From contig CAVQME010000010.1 in the NCBI GenBank assembly GCA_963713545.1, forward strand, positions 248,001 to 312,000: a stretch of 64,000 nt of DNA, read 5' to 3'. Below the pieces are notes generated by a model. That model saw only the letters and a list, made by a program, of their open reading frames with translations. It was not told the origin of the DNA and searched no databases. Positions 25,237 through 33,111 of the stretch are shown here, piece by piece (positions within the stretch are counted from its first letter, which is position 1; every line of letters starts with the position of its first letter). This DNA is from CAVPLM01 sp963713545 (GTDB lineage: Bacteria; Actinomycetota; Thermoleophilia; RBG-16-64-13). Both the position numbers and the translations under genes were made by a program.

Positions 25237-26394
25237 GTGCGTACCTTACGGAACGTCTTCCGGCGCAAGCTGAGGGTGATGCTCACGATCTTCGGCATCA
25301 CCATCGGTGTGCTGGCGCTCGTCGTCATGGGGAGCATGGCCGAGAAGATCAATCTGCTCGTCTCAGGCGGCGTCCGCTACTACTCCGACAAGGTGATCGT
25401 GGCGGCCGAGGGCTCCAACATGTTCTCCAGCGGGCCGCTCTCCTACAGCAGGCTTTCCGAGATCAAGGCCGTGCCCGGGGTGGCCGAAGTCCAGGGCGAG
25501 ATCGCCACCCTGCTCGACTCGGAGGCCTCCATCTCGTTCGGCATGCCCTCCATTATCGGCGGCAGTGACATGCGCGGCGTGGATTACGAGAGCTTTAAGA
25601 TCGACTTCTCTGAGGGTCGCGACCTGCGGCCCGATGAGACCGGGGCCGTGGTGGTGGGATCGGATCTGGTCAAGAAGCTCGGCGCCAAGGTGGGCGAGTA
25701 CGTCACGGTGCGGGATGAACAGTTCCTGGTCGTGGGGATAATGGACAAGACTCTCACCGCGCCGGACAACTCCGTCTACACGAGCCTTGCCGACGCCCAG
25801 CGGATCTTCGTGAGCGACCTCCCAGAGATCGTGAGGAATCAGGTCGACCCGACGGATCTGGTCACCGACTTCGTCGCCTATCCCACGCCGGGCACCGATC
25901 CCGAGGAATTGGCCGCAGCCATCAACAAGGCAGTCGAGGGGGTGCAGGCCTCCGGCCCCAGCTTCTTCCAGGACCAGATAGCGAGCGCCACCCAGATCTT
26001 CAACGCCATCCTCTACGGGATCGCCATCATCGCCCTCTTTGTGGGCGGGCTCTCGGTCATCAACACCATGACCATGTCGGTGAGCGAGCGCACCCGTGAG
26101 ATCGGGGTGCGCAAGGCCATCGGAGCCTCCGACGGCCAGATCGTGCGCCAGTTCCTGACCGAGGCCGGCGTCATCGGCCTGATCGGCGGAATATCCGGCC
26201 TGTTCTTGGGCTGGCTGGCTGCGACCGTGGCCAACCAACTACTGGAGTCGTCGAATCTGAACCTCTTCGCGGTCACCCCCAGGCTGGCCATCGGATCGGT
26301 CTTGTTCGCCATCGTGCTCGGATTGGTGAGTGGGTTGTACCCCTCGCTCCACGCAGCCCGGCTCCAGCCGGTCGCCGCCCTGCGGTATGAGTAG
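25237..26394 (+). CDS. MacB/FtsX-type ABC transporter permease (copy 2)
   Basis: 385 residues from a GTG at 25237 preceded by AGGAGG, exactly the length of copy 1 (9147-10304). The two are near identical in the N-terminal RTLRNVFRRKLRV region, the first membrane segment and the C-terminal TMTMSVSERTREIGVRKAIG segment, and diverge most in the extracytoplasmic domain, which contacts substrate. An ATPase gene follows after 9 bases. The upstream region (24938-25236) lacks the PadR-type box of copy 1, so control differs. Confidence 0.92.
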   Translation: MRTLRNVFRRKLRVMLTIFGITIGVLALVVMGSMAEKINLLVSGGVRYYSDKVIVAAEGSNMFSSGPLSYSRLSEIKAVPGVAEVQGEIATLLDSEASISFGMPSIIGGSDMRGVDYESFKIDFSEGRDLRPDETGAVVVGSDLVKKLGAKVGEYVTVRDEQFLVVGIMDKTLTAPDNSVYTSLADAQRIFVSDLPEIVRNQVDPTDLVTDFVAYPTPGTDPEELAAAINKAVEGVQASGPSFFQDQIASATQIFNAILYGIAIIALFVGGLSVINTMTMSVSERTREIGVRKAIGASDGQIVRQFLTEAGVIGLIGGISGLFLGWLAATVANQLLESSNLNLFAVTPRLAIGSVLFAIVLGLVSGLYPSLHAARLQPVAALRYE

Positions 26395-26403
26395 GAGAAT
26401 CTG

Positions 26404-27087
26404 ATGTCGACAGTCATCAAAGCAATAGACATACACAAGCGCTACGTCATGGGCAAGGACAACTTCGTCGATGCCCTCCAGGGCGCTTCGCTCGAAGTAG
26501 ACGACGGCGAGATAATGGGGATCATGGGCCCTTCGGGCTCCGGCAAATCCACCCTGCTTCACATCCTCGGTTGCCTCGACACGCTGAACTCAGGCGAGGT
26601 CTGGCTCGACGGGCGCCGCGTGGACAAGCTGGCGAGGCGCGACTTGGCCGAGCTGAGGCGGAGCGAGGTCGGGTTCATCTTCCAGACCTTCAACCTGGTG
26701 TCGAGCTACACGGCGCTCGAGAACGTCATGCTGGCGGCTGAGTACGCCGGCAAGGGGAGGCGCGAAGCCCGCGAGGCGGCACAGAGCGCCATGGCTCAGG
26801 TGGGACTCTCCGACCGGATGAGGCACCGGCCCACAGAGCTTTCCGGAGGCCAGCAGCAGCGCGTGGCCATCGCTCGAGCTTTGGTCAACGGGCCCCGGGT
26901 CATCTTCGGCGACGAACCCACCGGCAACCTCGACTCCGCCAGCTCCGACGAGATCGTGGAGATGATGCGAAGGATCAACCGAGATACGGGTACGACCTTC
27001 GTCCTGGTCACACACGACCCGGGGGTCGCGGCTACCTGCGACCGGGTGGTTCACATGCTCGACGGGCGGGTGAACGAGACCGTCTGA
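26404..27087 (+). CDS. MacB/LolD-type ABC transporter ATPase (copy 2)
   Basis: 227 residues: Walker A GPSGSGKST, FIFQTFNLVSSYTALENV, signature LSGGQQQRVAIARALVNGP, Walker B VIFGDEPTGNLD, H-loop LVTHD. It lacks the 60-residue acidic extension of copy 1 (10314-11177) but otherwise matches it closely throughout. GGAGAATCTG precedes the ATG. It forms an operon with the permease at 25237. Confidence 0.93.
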   Translation: MSTVIKAIDIHKRYVMGKDNFVDALQGASLEVDDGEIMGIMGPSGSGKSTLLHILGCLDTLNSGEVWLDGRRVDKLARRDLAELRRSEVGFIFQTFNLVSSYTALENVMLAAEYAGKGRREAREAAQSAMAQVGLSDRMRHRPTELSGGQQQRVAIARALVNGPRVIFGDEPTGNLDSASSDEIVEMMRRINRDTGTTFVLVTHDPGVAATCDRVVHMLDGRVNETV

Positions 27088-27088
27088 C

Positions 27089-27105
27089 GCGCCCCGACCG
27101 GGCGC
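27089..27105 (+). terminator. Short hairpin after the second exporter operon
   Basis: GCGCCC (27089-27094) and GGGCGC (27100-27105) with a 5-base loop, directly after the ATPase stop codon. The following 150 bases are very GC-rich with further imperfect stems and no T-run, so termination efficiency is uncertain. Confidence 0.4.
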
Positions 27106-27258
27106 AGCCGGCGAGCGACTTGGCCGGAGGCCGAGCGGGCACCGCGGCCGGGCACGGCCGGGGCGTAGAGGGGGCTGAGCCCGCTTGCGGCCCGGCGAGC
27201 AGGCTCTGAGCCCGAGCGGGCGCCGCGAGCGCAGGACGCGGGAGCCGCGCCTGCCCGC

Positions 27259-28119
27259 TTATGCCGTCCAGGTGTAGGCGACGATGGGATTCTCCTCCAC
27301 CCACGCCTCCATCGAGCCGTCGTAGATCTTGACGTTCGTGTATCCCAGCAGCTGCGTGAGCAAGAACCACCAGGTGCTGGCGTAACCGCCGACGCCGCAG
27401 TAGGTGATGATCTCCTGATCCTTGGCCGGGCGGCCGATGACTCCGGCCGCCATTTGCCGCAGCAGTTCGACCGGCTTGTAGGTGCCATCTTCTTCCCATA
27501 CCCAGATCAGAGGCAGGCTCCGAGCCGTGGGGATATGTCCCCTCATGTCGGCGAATGGATCGACGGAAACCCCGAAGTACTGGTCGGGGTCCCTTCCGTC
27601 GACGAGCACTGATCTGCCGATACGATCCTTGACGTACTCGGTCGATACGAACATCTCGGAGTCAACGGCGCTGCTATAGGCGACCGGAGTGATCTCGGGC
27701 ACTTCGGTCGTGACCGGCCTGCCCTCTCTGTCCCATTTCGGATGTCCACCCGCCAGTACGGCTACATCCCGGACTCCGGCGTAGATCAGCGTGACCGCGA
27801 CCCGAACGGCGTCGGCCAGCGGGTACGGCGGTGCCGGTGGCTCCTCCACTCTGCCCACGATGACCACCTTCGAATCGGCCGCGAGTCCGCAGTCTCCTAT
27901 CGTCTTCATCAGGTCCGCGGCGGGAGGTAGCTCGAGGATCAGAACGTCGTCGGAATCCGCCCAGGCCGAGACCACCGCGAAGGGGACCGAGATGGCGCCG
28001 GGAATGTGGCCGGCCGCGTACTCCTCCTCCCACCTGATGTCGATGATCACCAGCCCCCCGCCGGGCAGTTTGGCTTCCAGCCATTCAGTGGAGACGATCG
28101 GGTCTATCGATCGTGCCAT
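27259..28119 (-). CDS. Rhodanese-type thiosulfate sulfurtransferase (two domains)
   Basis: 286 residues with two rhodanese domains: an inactive N-terminal one (VIIDIRWEEEYAAGHIPGAI, residues about 8-130) and a catalytic C-terminal one (VLVDGRDPDQYFG, residues about 157-280). The active-site loop is TYCGVGGYAST with Cys241, which would carry the persulfide. The CGVGGYA loop matches the 3-mercaptopyruvate/thiosulfate sulfurtransferase group. It is monocistronic and convergent with the exporter operon. Confidence 0.9.
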   Translation of the reverse strand: MARSIDPIVSTEWLEAKLPGGGLVIIDIRWEEEYAAGHIPGAISVPFAVVSAWADSDDVLILELPPAADLMKTIGDCGLAADSKVVIVGRVEEPPAPPYPLADAVRVAVTLIYAGVRDVAVLAGGHPKWDREGRPVTTEVPEITPVAYSSAVDSEMFVSTEYVKDRIGRSVLVDGRDPDQYFGVSVDPFADMRGHIPTARSLPLIWVWEEDGTYKPVELLRQMAAGVIGRPAKDQEIITYCGVGGYASTWWFLLTQLLGYTNVKIYDGSMEAWVEENPIVAYTWTA

Positions 28120-28238
28120 CTTCGCGAACCCCCTCTAACTAAGAAGCGGCATCGAACAGCTTTGTGGTGCGGTCGGACAGTGGTCTAATCGTACCTCACC
28201 CTGGTCGCCGTGGCTTCGCCCCCGGGAGTCTGGTATTA

Positions 28239-28272
28239 TGTGTAGCAACCTGTGTAGGTGTATAGTAGGCTC
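28239..28272 (+). promoter_or_regulatory. Leaderless promoter and direct repeats of the fourth PIN module
   Basis: TATAGT (28261-28266) is exactly six bases before the antitoxin ATG at 28273, as in the 13263 module. TGTGTAG is repeated (28239-28245 and 28251-28257), 12 bases apart centre to centre, immediately upstream, and could be the antitoxin binding site. No ribosome site is present. Confidence 0.5.
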
Positions 28273-28551
28273 ATGGCACTATTCCGAGCCCAGATCCTAT
28301 TGGAAGAGGGTCAGCGCGCCCGGCTGGAACTGCTTGCACGCGACTCGGGCCGGAGCATGTCCGAACTGGTCCGGCAGGCCATGAACGAATATCTGGCTCG
28401 GATCGCTGAGGAGGAGTCCGTGCACCAATCGCTGGCCGCGGTGGATCGGCTCACCGAGCTACGGCGCGGTCTCGAGCGGAAGCACGGCAGGCTTGCTCCT
28501 TCGCTGCTCGACGAACTCAGGCAAGAGCGAGACACGGAGCTTTTCCGGTGA
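28273..28551 (+). CDS. Ribbon-helix-helix antitoxin
   Basis: 92 residues starting MALFRAQILLEEGQRARLELLA, then SGRSMSELVRQAMNEYLA, the RHH strand-helix-helix, and a long charged C-terminal helix that would bind the toxin. The ATG at 28273 is chosen over 28258 because of the -10 box position. The stop codon overlaps the toxin start (GTGA, 28548-28551). Confidence 0.85.
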   Translation: MALFRAQILLEEGQRARLELLARDSGRSMSELVRQAMNEYLARIAEEESVHQSLAAVDRLTELRRGLERKHGRLAPSLLDELRQERDTELFR

Positions 28552-28970
28552 TCGTGGTCGATGCCGGAATCGTCTTGGCACTGATCCTGCCTCTCCCGTT
28601 CTCCGACCAAGCTGCCGCCAGGATACGCTCGTTGCGAGAGACGCGGGAAGAGCTCTACGCCCCCGCTTTGTTGGAGTACGAAGTGTGCTCCGTGCTTCGG
28701 CAGGCGGTCGCCCGCAAGATCCTCGACTCGGATGAGGCCGACAGAGCCCTGGAACTGATCGACGCTGTTCGCATCCGCCCGATCACACCCGCGACATCCC
28801 TACACGCGCGCGCCCTATCTTGGGCGGATCGTCTAGGGCACACCAAGGCCTACGACGCGCACTACATGGCGCTCGCGGAAGAGATGGGCTGTCCGCTTCT
28901 GACGTCCGACCTTCGCTTGGCTCGATCGGCTCGAAACCTCGGCGCCTCCTGGGTCGAGACCGTCGAGTAG
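28548..28970 (+). CDS. PIN-domain toxin (VapC-like)
   Basis: 140 residues from a GTG overlapping the antitoxin stop by 4 bases. N-terminal MIVVDAGIVLALILPLPF, central LLEYEVCSVLRQAV, late TKAYDAHYMALAEEMGCPLLTSD: the PIN acidic set. The first motif reads VVDAGIV rather than the common VDTNV, but Asp5 is kept. Complete toxin of the fourth module. Confidence 0.88.
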   Translation: MIVVDAGIVLALILPLPFSDQAAARIRSLRETREELYAPALLEYEVCSVLRQAVARKILDSDEADRALELIDAVRIRPITPATSLHARALSWADRLGHTKAYDAHYMALAEEMGCPLLTSDLRLARSARNLGASWVETVE

Positions 28971-28988
28971 CCGCGCTACGCCTGGCTA

Positions 28989-29840
28989 TCAGTCTCCCGC
29001 GTAGATATCTAGCTGGGTGACGTTGGGCAACTCGGCCAACTTGGTGTGGATGAGGTGCGTGTACGCACCGATGGTGCTGTGCACCCGTTCGCCCTCCACC
29101 CGGGCGAAGAGCTCGGCCACGCAGTTACCTTGGAAGAAATTGAAGAGAAAGGTCATCTGAGCAGTGAGGATGCCCTCGTTCCAATAGAGCAGATAGATCC
29201 CGTCGGCAATCCTAAAGGCGTGGTATTCCTCGGTGTCGGCTTGCCCTGCCTGCGGCCCTCTCACCCCCAACCAGGTCTCGTATACCCCGGTGAGGTAGAT
29301 GTGCTCATAGGCGACGTTGTGGGCGTAGGTGTTTAGGAAGCGGGTACCACCGAGGGAGAAGGGCGGGTGATAGGCCACGGGGCCCTCCGGCGCGATCTCT
29401 TCGATCCGAGCGCTCTTGACCGTGGAGATGATGCCCGAGTCGGTCATCTCCCCCATGACGATGGTGGCCGCTCCTTTCGCCAGATCCAGGGCCATTGCGC
29501 ACGATCCGATGTCGCTGGCTAGGTAGGAGACAAAGAAGATGTCCGGCGCGAGCTCGAACGCCTCGTAGGGGACCTTGATATTCGAGGCCGTCCCCCTGCC
29601 GCCACCACCTTCGGTGCCGGTCAGGCCCGTTGCCGCAACTTCCGTCTCGCCGAACACGAGCCCGAGCCGGTCCGGCTCGTCGCGCAGGACGAGGGTAAGA
29701 GTCTTGCCTGCCAGCCTGTACGAATGAGGTGGCCGGTACTCTGCGTAGTCGAACTCGGGCTTTTCCGAGATGTTCTGCTTGAGAAAGGCCGAACCCTGGG
29801 CCTCGAAGTTCTGCCGGTCATGTGCACCCTGTTCTGTCAT
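28989..29840 (-). CDS. MoaF-like protein
   Basis: 283 residues resembling MoaF: a lipocalin-like N-terminal domain (SYRLAGKTLTLVLRDEPDRLGLVFG) and a C-terminal domain of repeated strands (EHIYLTGVYETWLGVRGPQAGQADTEEYHAFRIADGIYLL, read in parts). MoaF occurs in molybdenum-cofactor operons, though its reaction is unclear, and related proteins occur in catabolic operons. Here it is monocistronic. Molybdenum-related genes elsewhere in the window (39160-41336, 58472-60697) give loose support. Convergent with the fourth PIN module. Confidence 0.65.
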   Translation of the reverse strand: MTEQGAHDRQNFEAQGSAFLKQNISEKPEFDYAEYRPPHSYRLAGKTLTLVLRDEPDRLGLVFGETEVAATGLTGTEGGGGRGTASNIKVPYEAFELAPDIFFVSYLASDIGSCAMALDLAKGAATIVMGEMTDSGIISTVKSARIEEIAPEGPVAYHPPFSLGGTRFLNTYAHNVAYEHIYLTGVYETWLGVRGPQAGQADTEEYHAFRIADGIYLLYWNEGILTAQMTFLFNFFQGNCVAELFARVEGERVHSTIGAYTHLIHTKLAELPNVTQLDIYAGD

Positions 29841-30012
29841 GACGACGATCCTTTCCCCCGTAAAGACCCGGTTCTAGCGCGGGCGACGATGCCTCGCCAG
29901 CTTACTAGAAAAGGCGTCGAGTGGATAGAACGCCACCGCCCCTTTCCGGCGAGAGTCCGGCCCCGTGCTACGCTTGAGCCGTCTGCACTGTCTAGAGAAG
30001 AGGGGTAGCCTC

Positions 30013-30408
30013 ATGCGCGTGGACGTGTGTTTCCCGGCGGACGACAAGATCCAAGCCAACGCGAAGGGATTGACGGTGGAGATCGGCCTTCCGCCCGACC
30101 GGGGAGGAGATCCGGAGGCCATCGGGCCGTTCGATCTGCTGCTGTGCTCTCTAGCTCTTTGCACCGGATACCACGTCCTTAGCTTCCTCGAGGAGCGAGG
30201 GATCTCGGTCGCCGACGCGGGGCTCTGCATCGAGGCGGAGCGGGACGCGAGCTCCCACCTTTTGGAGGCGGTGTCGATCAAGATCAAAGTCCCCGCCGGG
30301 TTCCCCGAGAAATACAGTGACGCGATCGTGCGGGCCGCCGGACAGTGTCCCGTCAAGGCCCAGTTTGGGCAGGCTCCTGAGTTCAGCGTGTCGGTAGAAC
30401 CCGCCTGA
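30013..30408 (+). CDS. OsmC-family protein
   Basis: 131 residues from the ATG at 30013. It shows the OsmC fold: MRVDVCFPADDKIQANAKG, then PFDLLLCSLALCTGYHVLSFLEERGI with the helix cysteine, and the second conserved Cys in AAGQCPVK. In OsmC/Ohr proteins the cysteine pair reduces organic hydroperoxides; in the YhfA branch the role is less clear. The catalytic cysteines are present. Upstream in-frame codons from 29965 are not needed. Confidence 0.82.
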   Translation: MRVDVCFPADDKIQANAKGLTVEIGLPPDRGGDPEAIGPFDLLLCSLALCTGYHVLSFLEERGISVADAGLCIEAERDASSHLLEAVSIKIKVPAGFPEKYSDAIVRAAGQCPVKAQFGQAPEFSVSVEPA

Positions 30409-30459
30409 CGTGATAGCGTGCCGAGGAGACCTGCGCATCTGTTTGGAAAGGAGCATCCG

Positions 30460-31269
30460 ATGGGGGAACTGAACTACGAGACCCGGCACAAGCTTAGGCC
30501 TCATGATTTCGCCATTCTCGACAAGTTCGAGTTCAAATACGCCCCGGTGGGTTTTAAGTTCTTGAACGTGAAGGAGGATCTCGAGGGTCTGGACCTGGAA
30601 CCGTTCTCCGGGGCCGGGAAGTACGGCGGCGATGCGAAGATGGCCTGGTGCGAGATGCTGCTTGAGGCCCAGCAGGGGAAGGCCTTCTATGCTACCGCCG
30701 AGAACCAGTACTGCGAACCCGGCATCTTCCTTTCGGGGCACGGCGAACTGGACCCCCTGGCCGCCGGTGGACGGATCGGTCCCCCCTTCGACATCTACGC
30801 CGATGAGCGTCCGAACAGGCGCGTCTACAACCACATCACCGTGCTCGCTCCCGGGTCCACCTACGCCACCGCCTTCGCCCCGGTCGACAAGCTCACGTTC
30901 GACCCCGATCTGCTGATCCTGGCGTGCGACAACATGGACCAGGGCGAGCGGGTCCTCCGAGCGACCCAGTGGGACACCGGCGACATGATCGAGAGCCACA
31001 TGACCTACGTGATGGGCTGCAACTGGCTCTACACCTATCCGTATGTGACCGGGAAGATCAACACCGTCTGGACGGGCGTTTGCTACGGCATGAAGATGTA
31101 CAAGCTCTATCCCCCCGGGATGCCGATCGTGGTGATCCCCTGGCATCACATCGATCGGGTGCTCCGGAACATGACCGAGATGCCCTGGAGCCTCCCCGGC
31201 CATACCGACCAAAAAGACGAGGCGTATCAGAAAGGCTACGAGCGGCTGGGAGTCAAGGACATCATTTAG
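30460..31269 (+). CDS. DUF169-family protein
   Basis: 269 residues from the ATG at 30460 with AAAGGAGC upstream. The DUF169 pattern is visible: PVGFKFLNVKE, then KMAWCEMLLEAQQGKAFYATAEN with a Cys, YCEPGIFLSG, and VMGCNWLYTYPYVTGKINTVW. Conserved cysteines (WCEM, QYCEPG, MGCNW, GVCYG) suggest metal or Fe-S binding, but the family role is unknown; members are common in anaerobes. It follows the OsmC gene by 51 bases on the same strand and may be co-transcribed. Confidence 0.8.
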   Translation: MGELNYETRHKLRPHDFAILDKFEFKYAPVGFKFLNVKEDLEGLDLEPFSGAGKYGGDAKMAWCEMLLEAQQGKAFYATAENQYCEPGIFLSGHGELDPLAAGGRIGPPFDIYADERPNRRVYNHITVLAPGSTYATAFAPVDKLTFDPDLLILACDNMDQGERVLRATQWDTGDMIESHMTYVMGCNWLYTYPYVTGKINTVWTGVCYGMKMYKLYPPGMPIVVIPWHHIDRVLRNMTEMPWSLPGHTDQKDEAYQKGYERLGVKDII

Positions 31270-31302
31270 CGAGGCACGCCTTCCGGCCGGCTCGAGCCCC
31301 GG

Positions 31303-32469
31303 CTAGTCGACGAACGCCTCCAGCGCCTGCTCGATCAACTGCTGCACGTGATGATCGTCGGCTTCGCGAGTGCGGCCGAGCAGGCCCTCGCGCCAGCGGG
31401 CTGGGAGCGACGAAACTCCATGAAGCGCACCCACGGCCGCGCCCACGATCGCGGCCACGGTGTCGTTGTCCTTGGTGTCGTTGACTGCCCGCACGATCGC
31501 TTCCTCGGGATCTCCCCCATGGCATCCGAGGATATGAAGGACGCAGGGTACCGTCTCCAGCAGATAGGCTCCCGAATACCAGCGTTCTGCAGCCGGAACA
31601 ACGCTCTTCCCCCTTTCGATGGCCCGAAACACCTCCTGCTCGACCCGCTCGCACAGGCTGCCTCGAAAAGGATCCCCGGGGACCCTCGAGCGATAGGAGA
31701 CCTGGTGGTCAGCACCCCGGGTGGCCCCGGTGCCCGCAGCCGAGGCGGTCTCCACCGGTCGCCCGTAGCGCAGGAACGTCTCCGGCCACCACGAGGCGGG
31801 AGGAGCTCCGCTCTCCGGGAGGGCCAGGGCCTCCGCCAGTAGCCCAACAAGGCCCACACTCGCCGCTACGGCGGCCTCGTCCCTGTGGGTGAGGACCGTG
31901 GCCGCTATTACGTCGACCCACAGGGCCTCGCTCATGCCGCGTAGGTGCGGAAGCAGCACCGGAGCCATGCGCATGAGGGCCCCGTTGCCGGCACTTGGTT
32001 GACCGGCCTCGAACCAGGCCTTCCCGCCGAACCTGGAAGCGAACAGGAAGGCCGTCATGGTCCCCCCGATACCGAAGATCCGGTGCTGCCGGGTGAAGGC
32101 CTCGGCGAGGTCGACCGGATCGAGATACCCTCGGCGCAGGAGTGACTCCACCGTCCAGAAGGTCAGTTGGCTGTCGTCGGAAGGGAGCCCAACCGCGAGC
32201 ATGTCCTCCCGGCGATTGGGCAGATAGTCACGGATCGGCCCGTGAACTCGGTGCCGTTCAGCCGGCCTCATGCCCTCGCTGGTGTTCCCTAGGGAGTCTC
32301 CGATGGCCAAGCCCAGGAGCATGCCCTTGACCCGGTCCTGAAGCGTGGCCGTGTCGGCTCCCAGCCGGGCGGGCGCCAACGGGATGGCCGCCGGCGGGAC
32401 GGGGACGGCGCGACTCACCCACGGCAGTAGCGCGCGCCACTCCGCCTCCGAGTAGTGATAGCCGGTCAC
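31303..32469 (-). CDS. ADP-ribosylglycohydrolase family protein
   Basis: 388 residues from a GTG at 32469 that overlaps the stop of the upstream gene (GTGA) and has GGGGGAG five bases before it. DraG/ARH motifs: GMLLGLAIGDSLG, PSDDSQLTFW, SAGNGALMRMAPV and the C-terminal metal motif NDTKDNDTVAAIVGAAVGALHG. These bind the two Mg2+ ions that remove ADP-ribose from proteins or small molecules. No DraT or toxin ADP-ribosyltransferase is seen nearby. Confidence 0.88.
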   Translation of the reverse strand: MTGYHYSEAEWRALLPWVSRAVPVPPAAIPLAPARLGADTATLQDRVKGMLLGLAIGDSLGNTSEGMRPAERHRVHGPIRDYLPNRREDMLAVGLPSDDSQLTFWTVESLLRRGYLDPVDLAEAFTRQHRIFGIGGTMTAFLFASRFGGKAWFEAGQPSAGNGALMRMAPVLLPHLRGMSEALWVDVIAATVLTHRDEAAVAASVGLVGLLAEALALPESGAPPASWWPETFLRYGRPVETASAAGTGATRGADHQVSYRSRVPGDPFRGSLCERVEQEVFRAIERGKSVVPAAERWYSGAYLLETVPCVLHILGCHGGDPEEAIVRAVNDTKDNDTVAAIVGAAVGALHGVSSLPARWREGLLGRTREADDHHVQQLIEQALEAFVD

Positions 32470-32876
32470 GCGGCTCCCCCAGTATGCCCCGTGATGTCCC
32501 ACTCACCCCAGCGGCGCACAATCTGGCCGTCCCGGACTTCGATGATCTCGATGCCGGAGATGGCGGTCTTCCGCCACGTGGGCCCCTTACCCAAGAAGGC
32601 CTCGGTGTTGGTGCCCTGGGCCGACCAGCGCACCGCTACCCGCCCGGCTGCCTCGTCGATGACTAGATCCTCGACCCTTGTCTCCAGATCGGGGAATACG
32701 CGCACCATTTCGGCGAGGGCATGGGCAAATGCGTCCTTGGTGGGGGCCCGACCAGCCACAGAGAGATCCTCGAAACCCGAGTAGTGGAGCCGGTCAAACA
32801 GCTCCCAATCCACGGGCGCGCACCACAGCGAGATCCACTGCTCGGCTATCTCCGCGAGTCGGGCACGGTGCGACAT
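32466..32876 (-). CDS. SnoaL-like / NTF2-fold protein
   Basis: 136 residues with the NTF2-like pattern: helix RLAEIAEQWISLWCAPVDW, AFAHALAEMVRVFPDLETRVEDLVID, VAVRWSAQGTN and a final strand GEWDITG. SnoaL-like members are polyketide cyclases, ester cyclases or binding proteins. Translationally coupled by a 4-base overlap to the ADP-ribosylglycohydrolase gene. Confidence 0.78.
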   Translation of the reverse strand: MSHRARLAEIAEQWISLWCAPVDWELFDRLHYSGFEDLSVAGRAPTKDAFAHALAEMVRVFPDLETRVEDLVIDEAAGRVAVRWSAQGTNTEAFLGKGPTWRKTAISGIEIIEVRDGQIVRRWGEWDITGHTGGAA

Positions 32877-33111
32877 GGGGCCTCCGCTGAAGCCTAGCTC
32901 AGATCGATGTAACGATCTGGACGCCGGTGGTCACGGGCTCGCTCTTATCCTACCTCCTCTTCGCCCGCCGCACCGGTCGATACCAGGCATCCACGACGGT
33001 GCCCGTCGAAGCGAACGTGTATTGAAGCAACTACGTCATACAGCCGATAGAATGGACATGGATAGATCAATCCCCACGCCTGTGGGACCCAGGTCTTCAG
33101 AAGGAGTCGTC

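Noticed and set aside
27089..27258. GC-rich region after the second exporter operon as an RNA gene
   Set aside because: Only short imperfect stems and no conserved RNA motif could be seen; most likely a decayed or neutral spacer.
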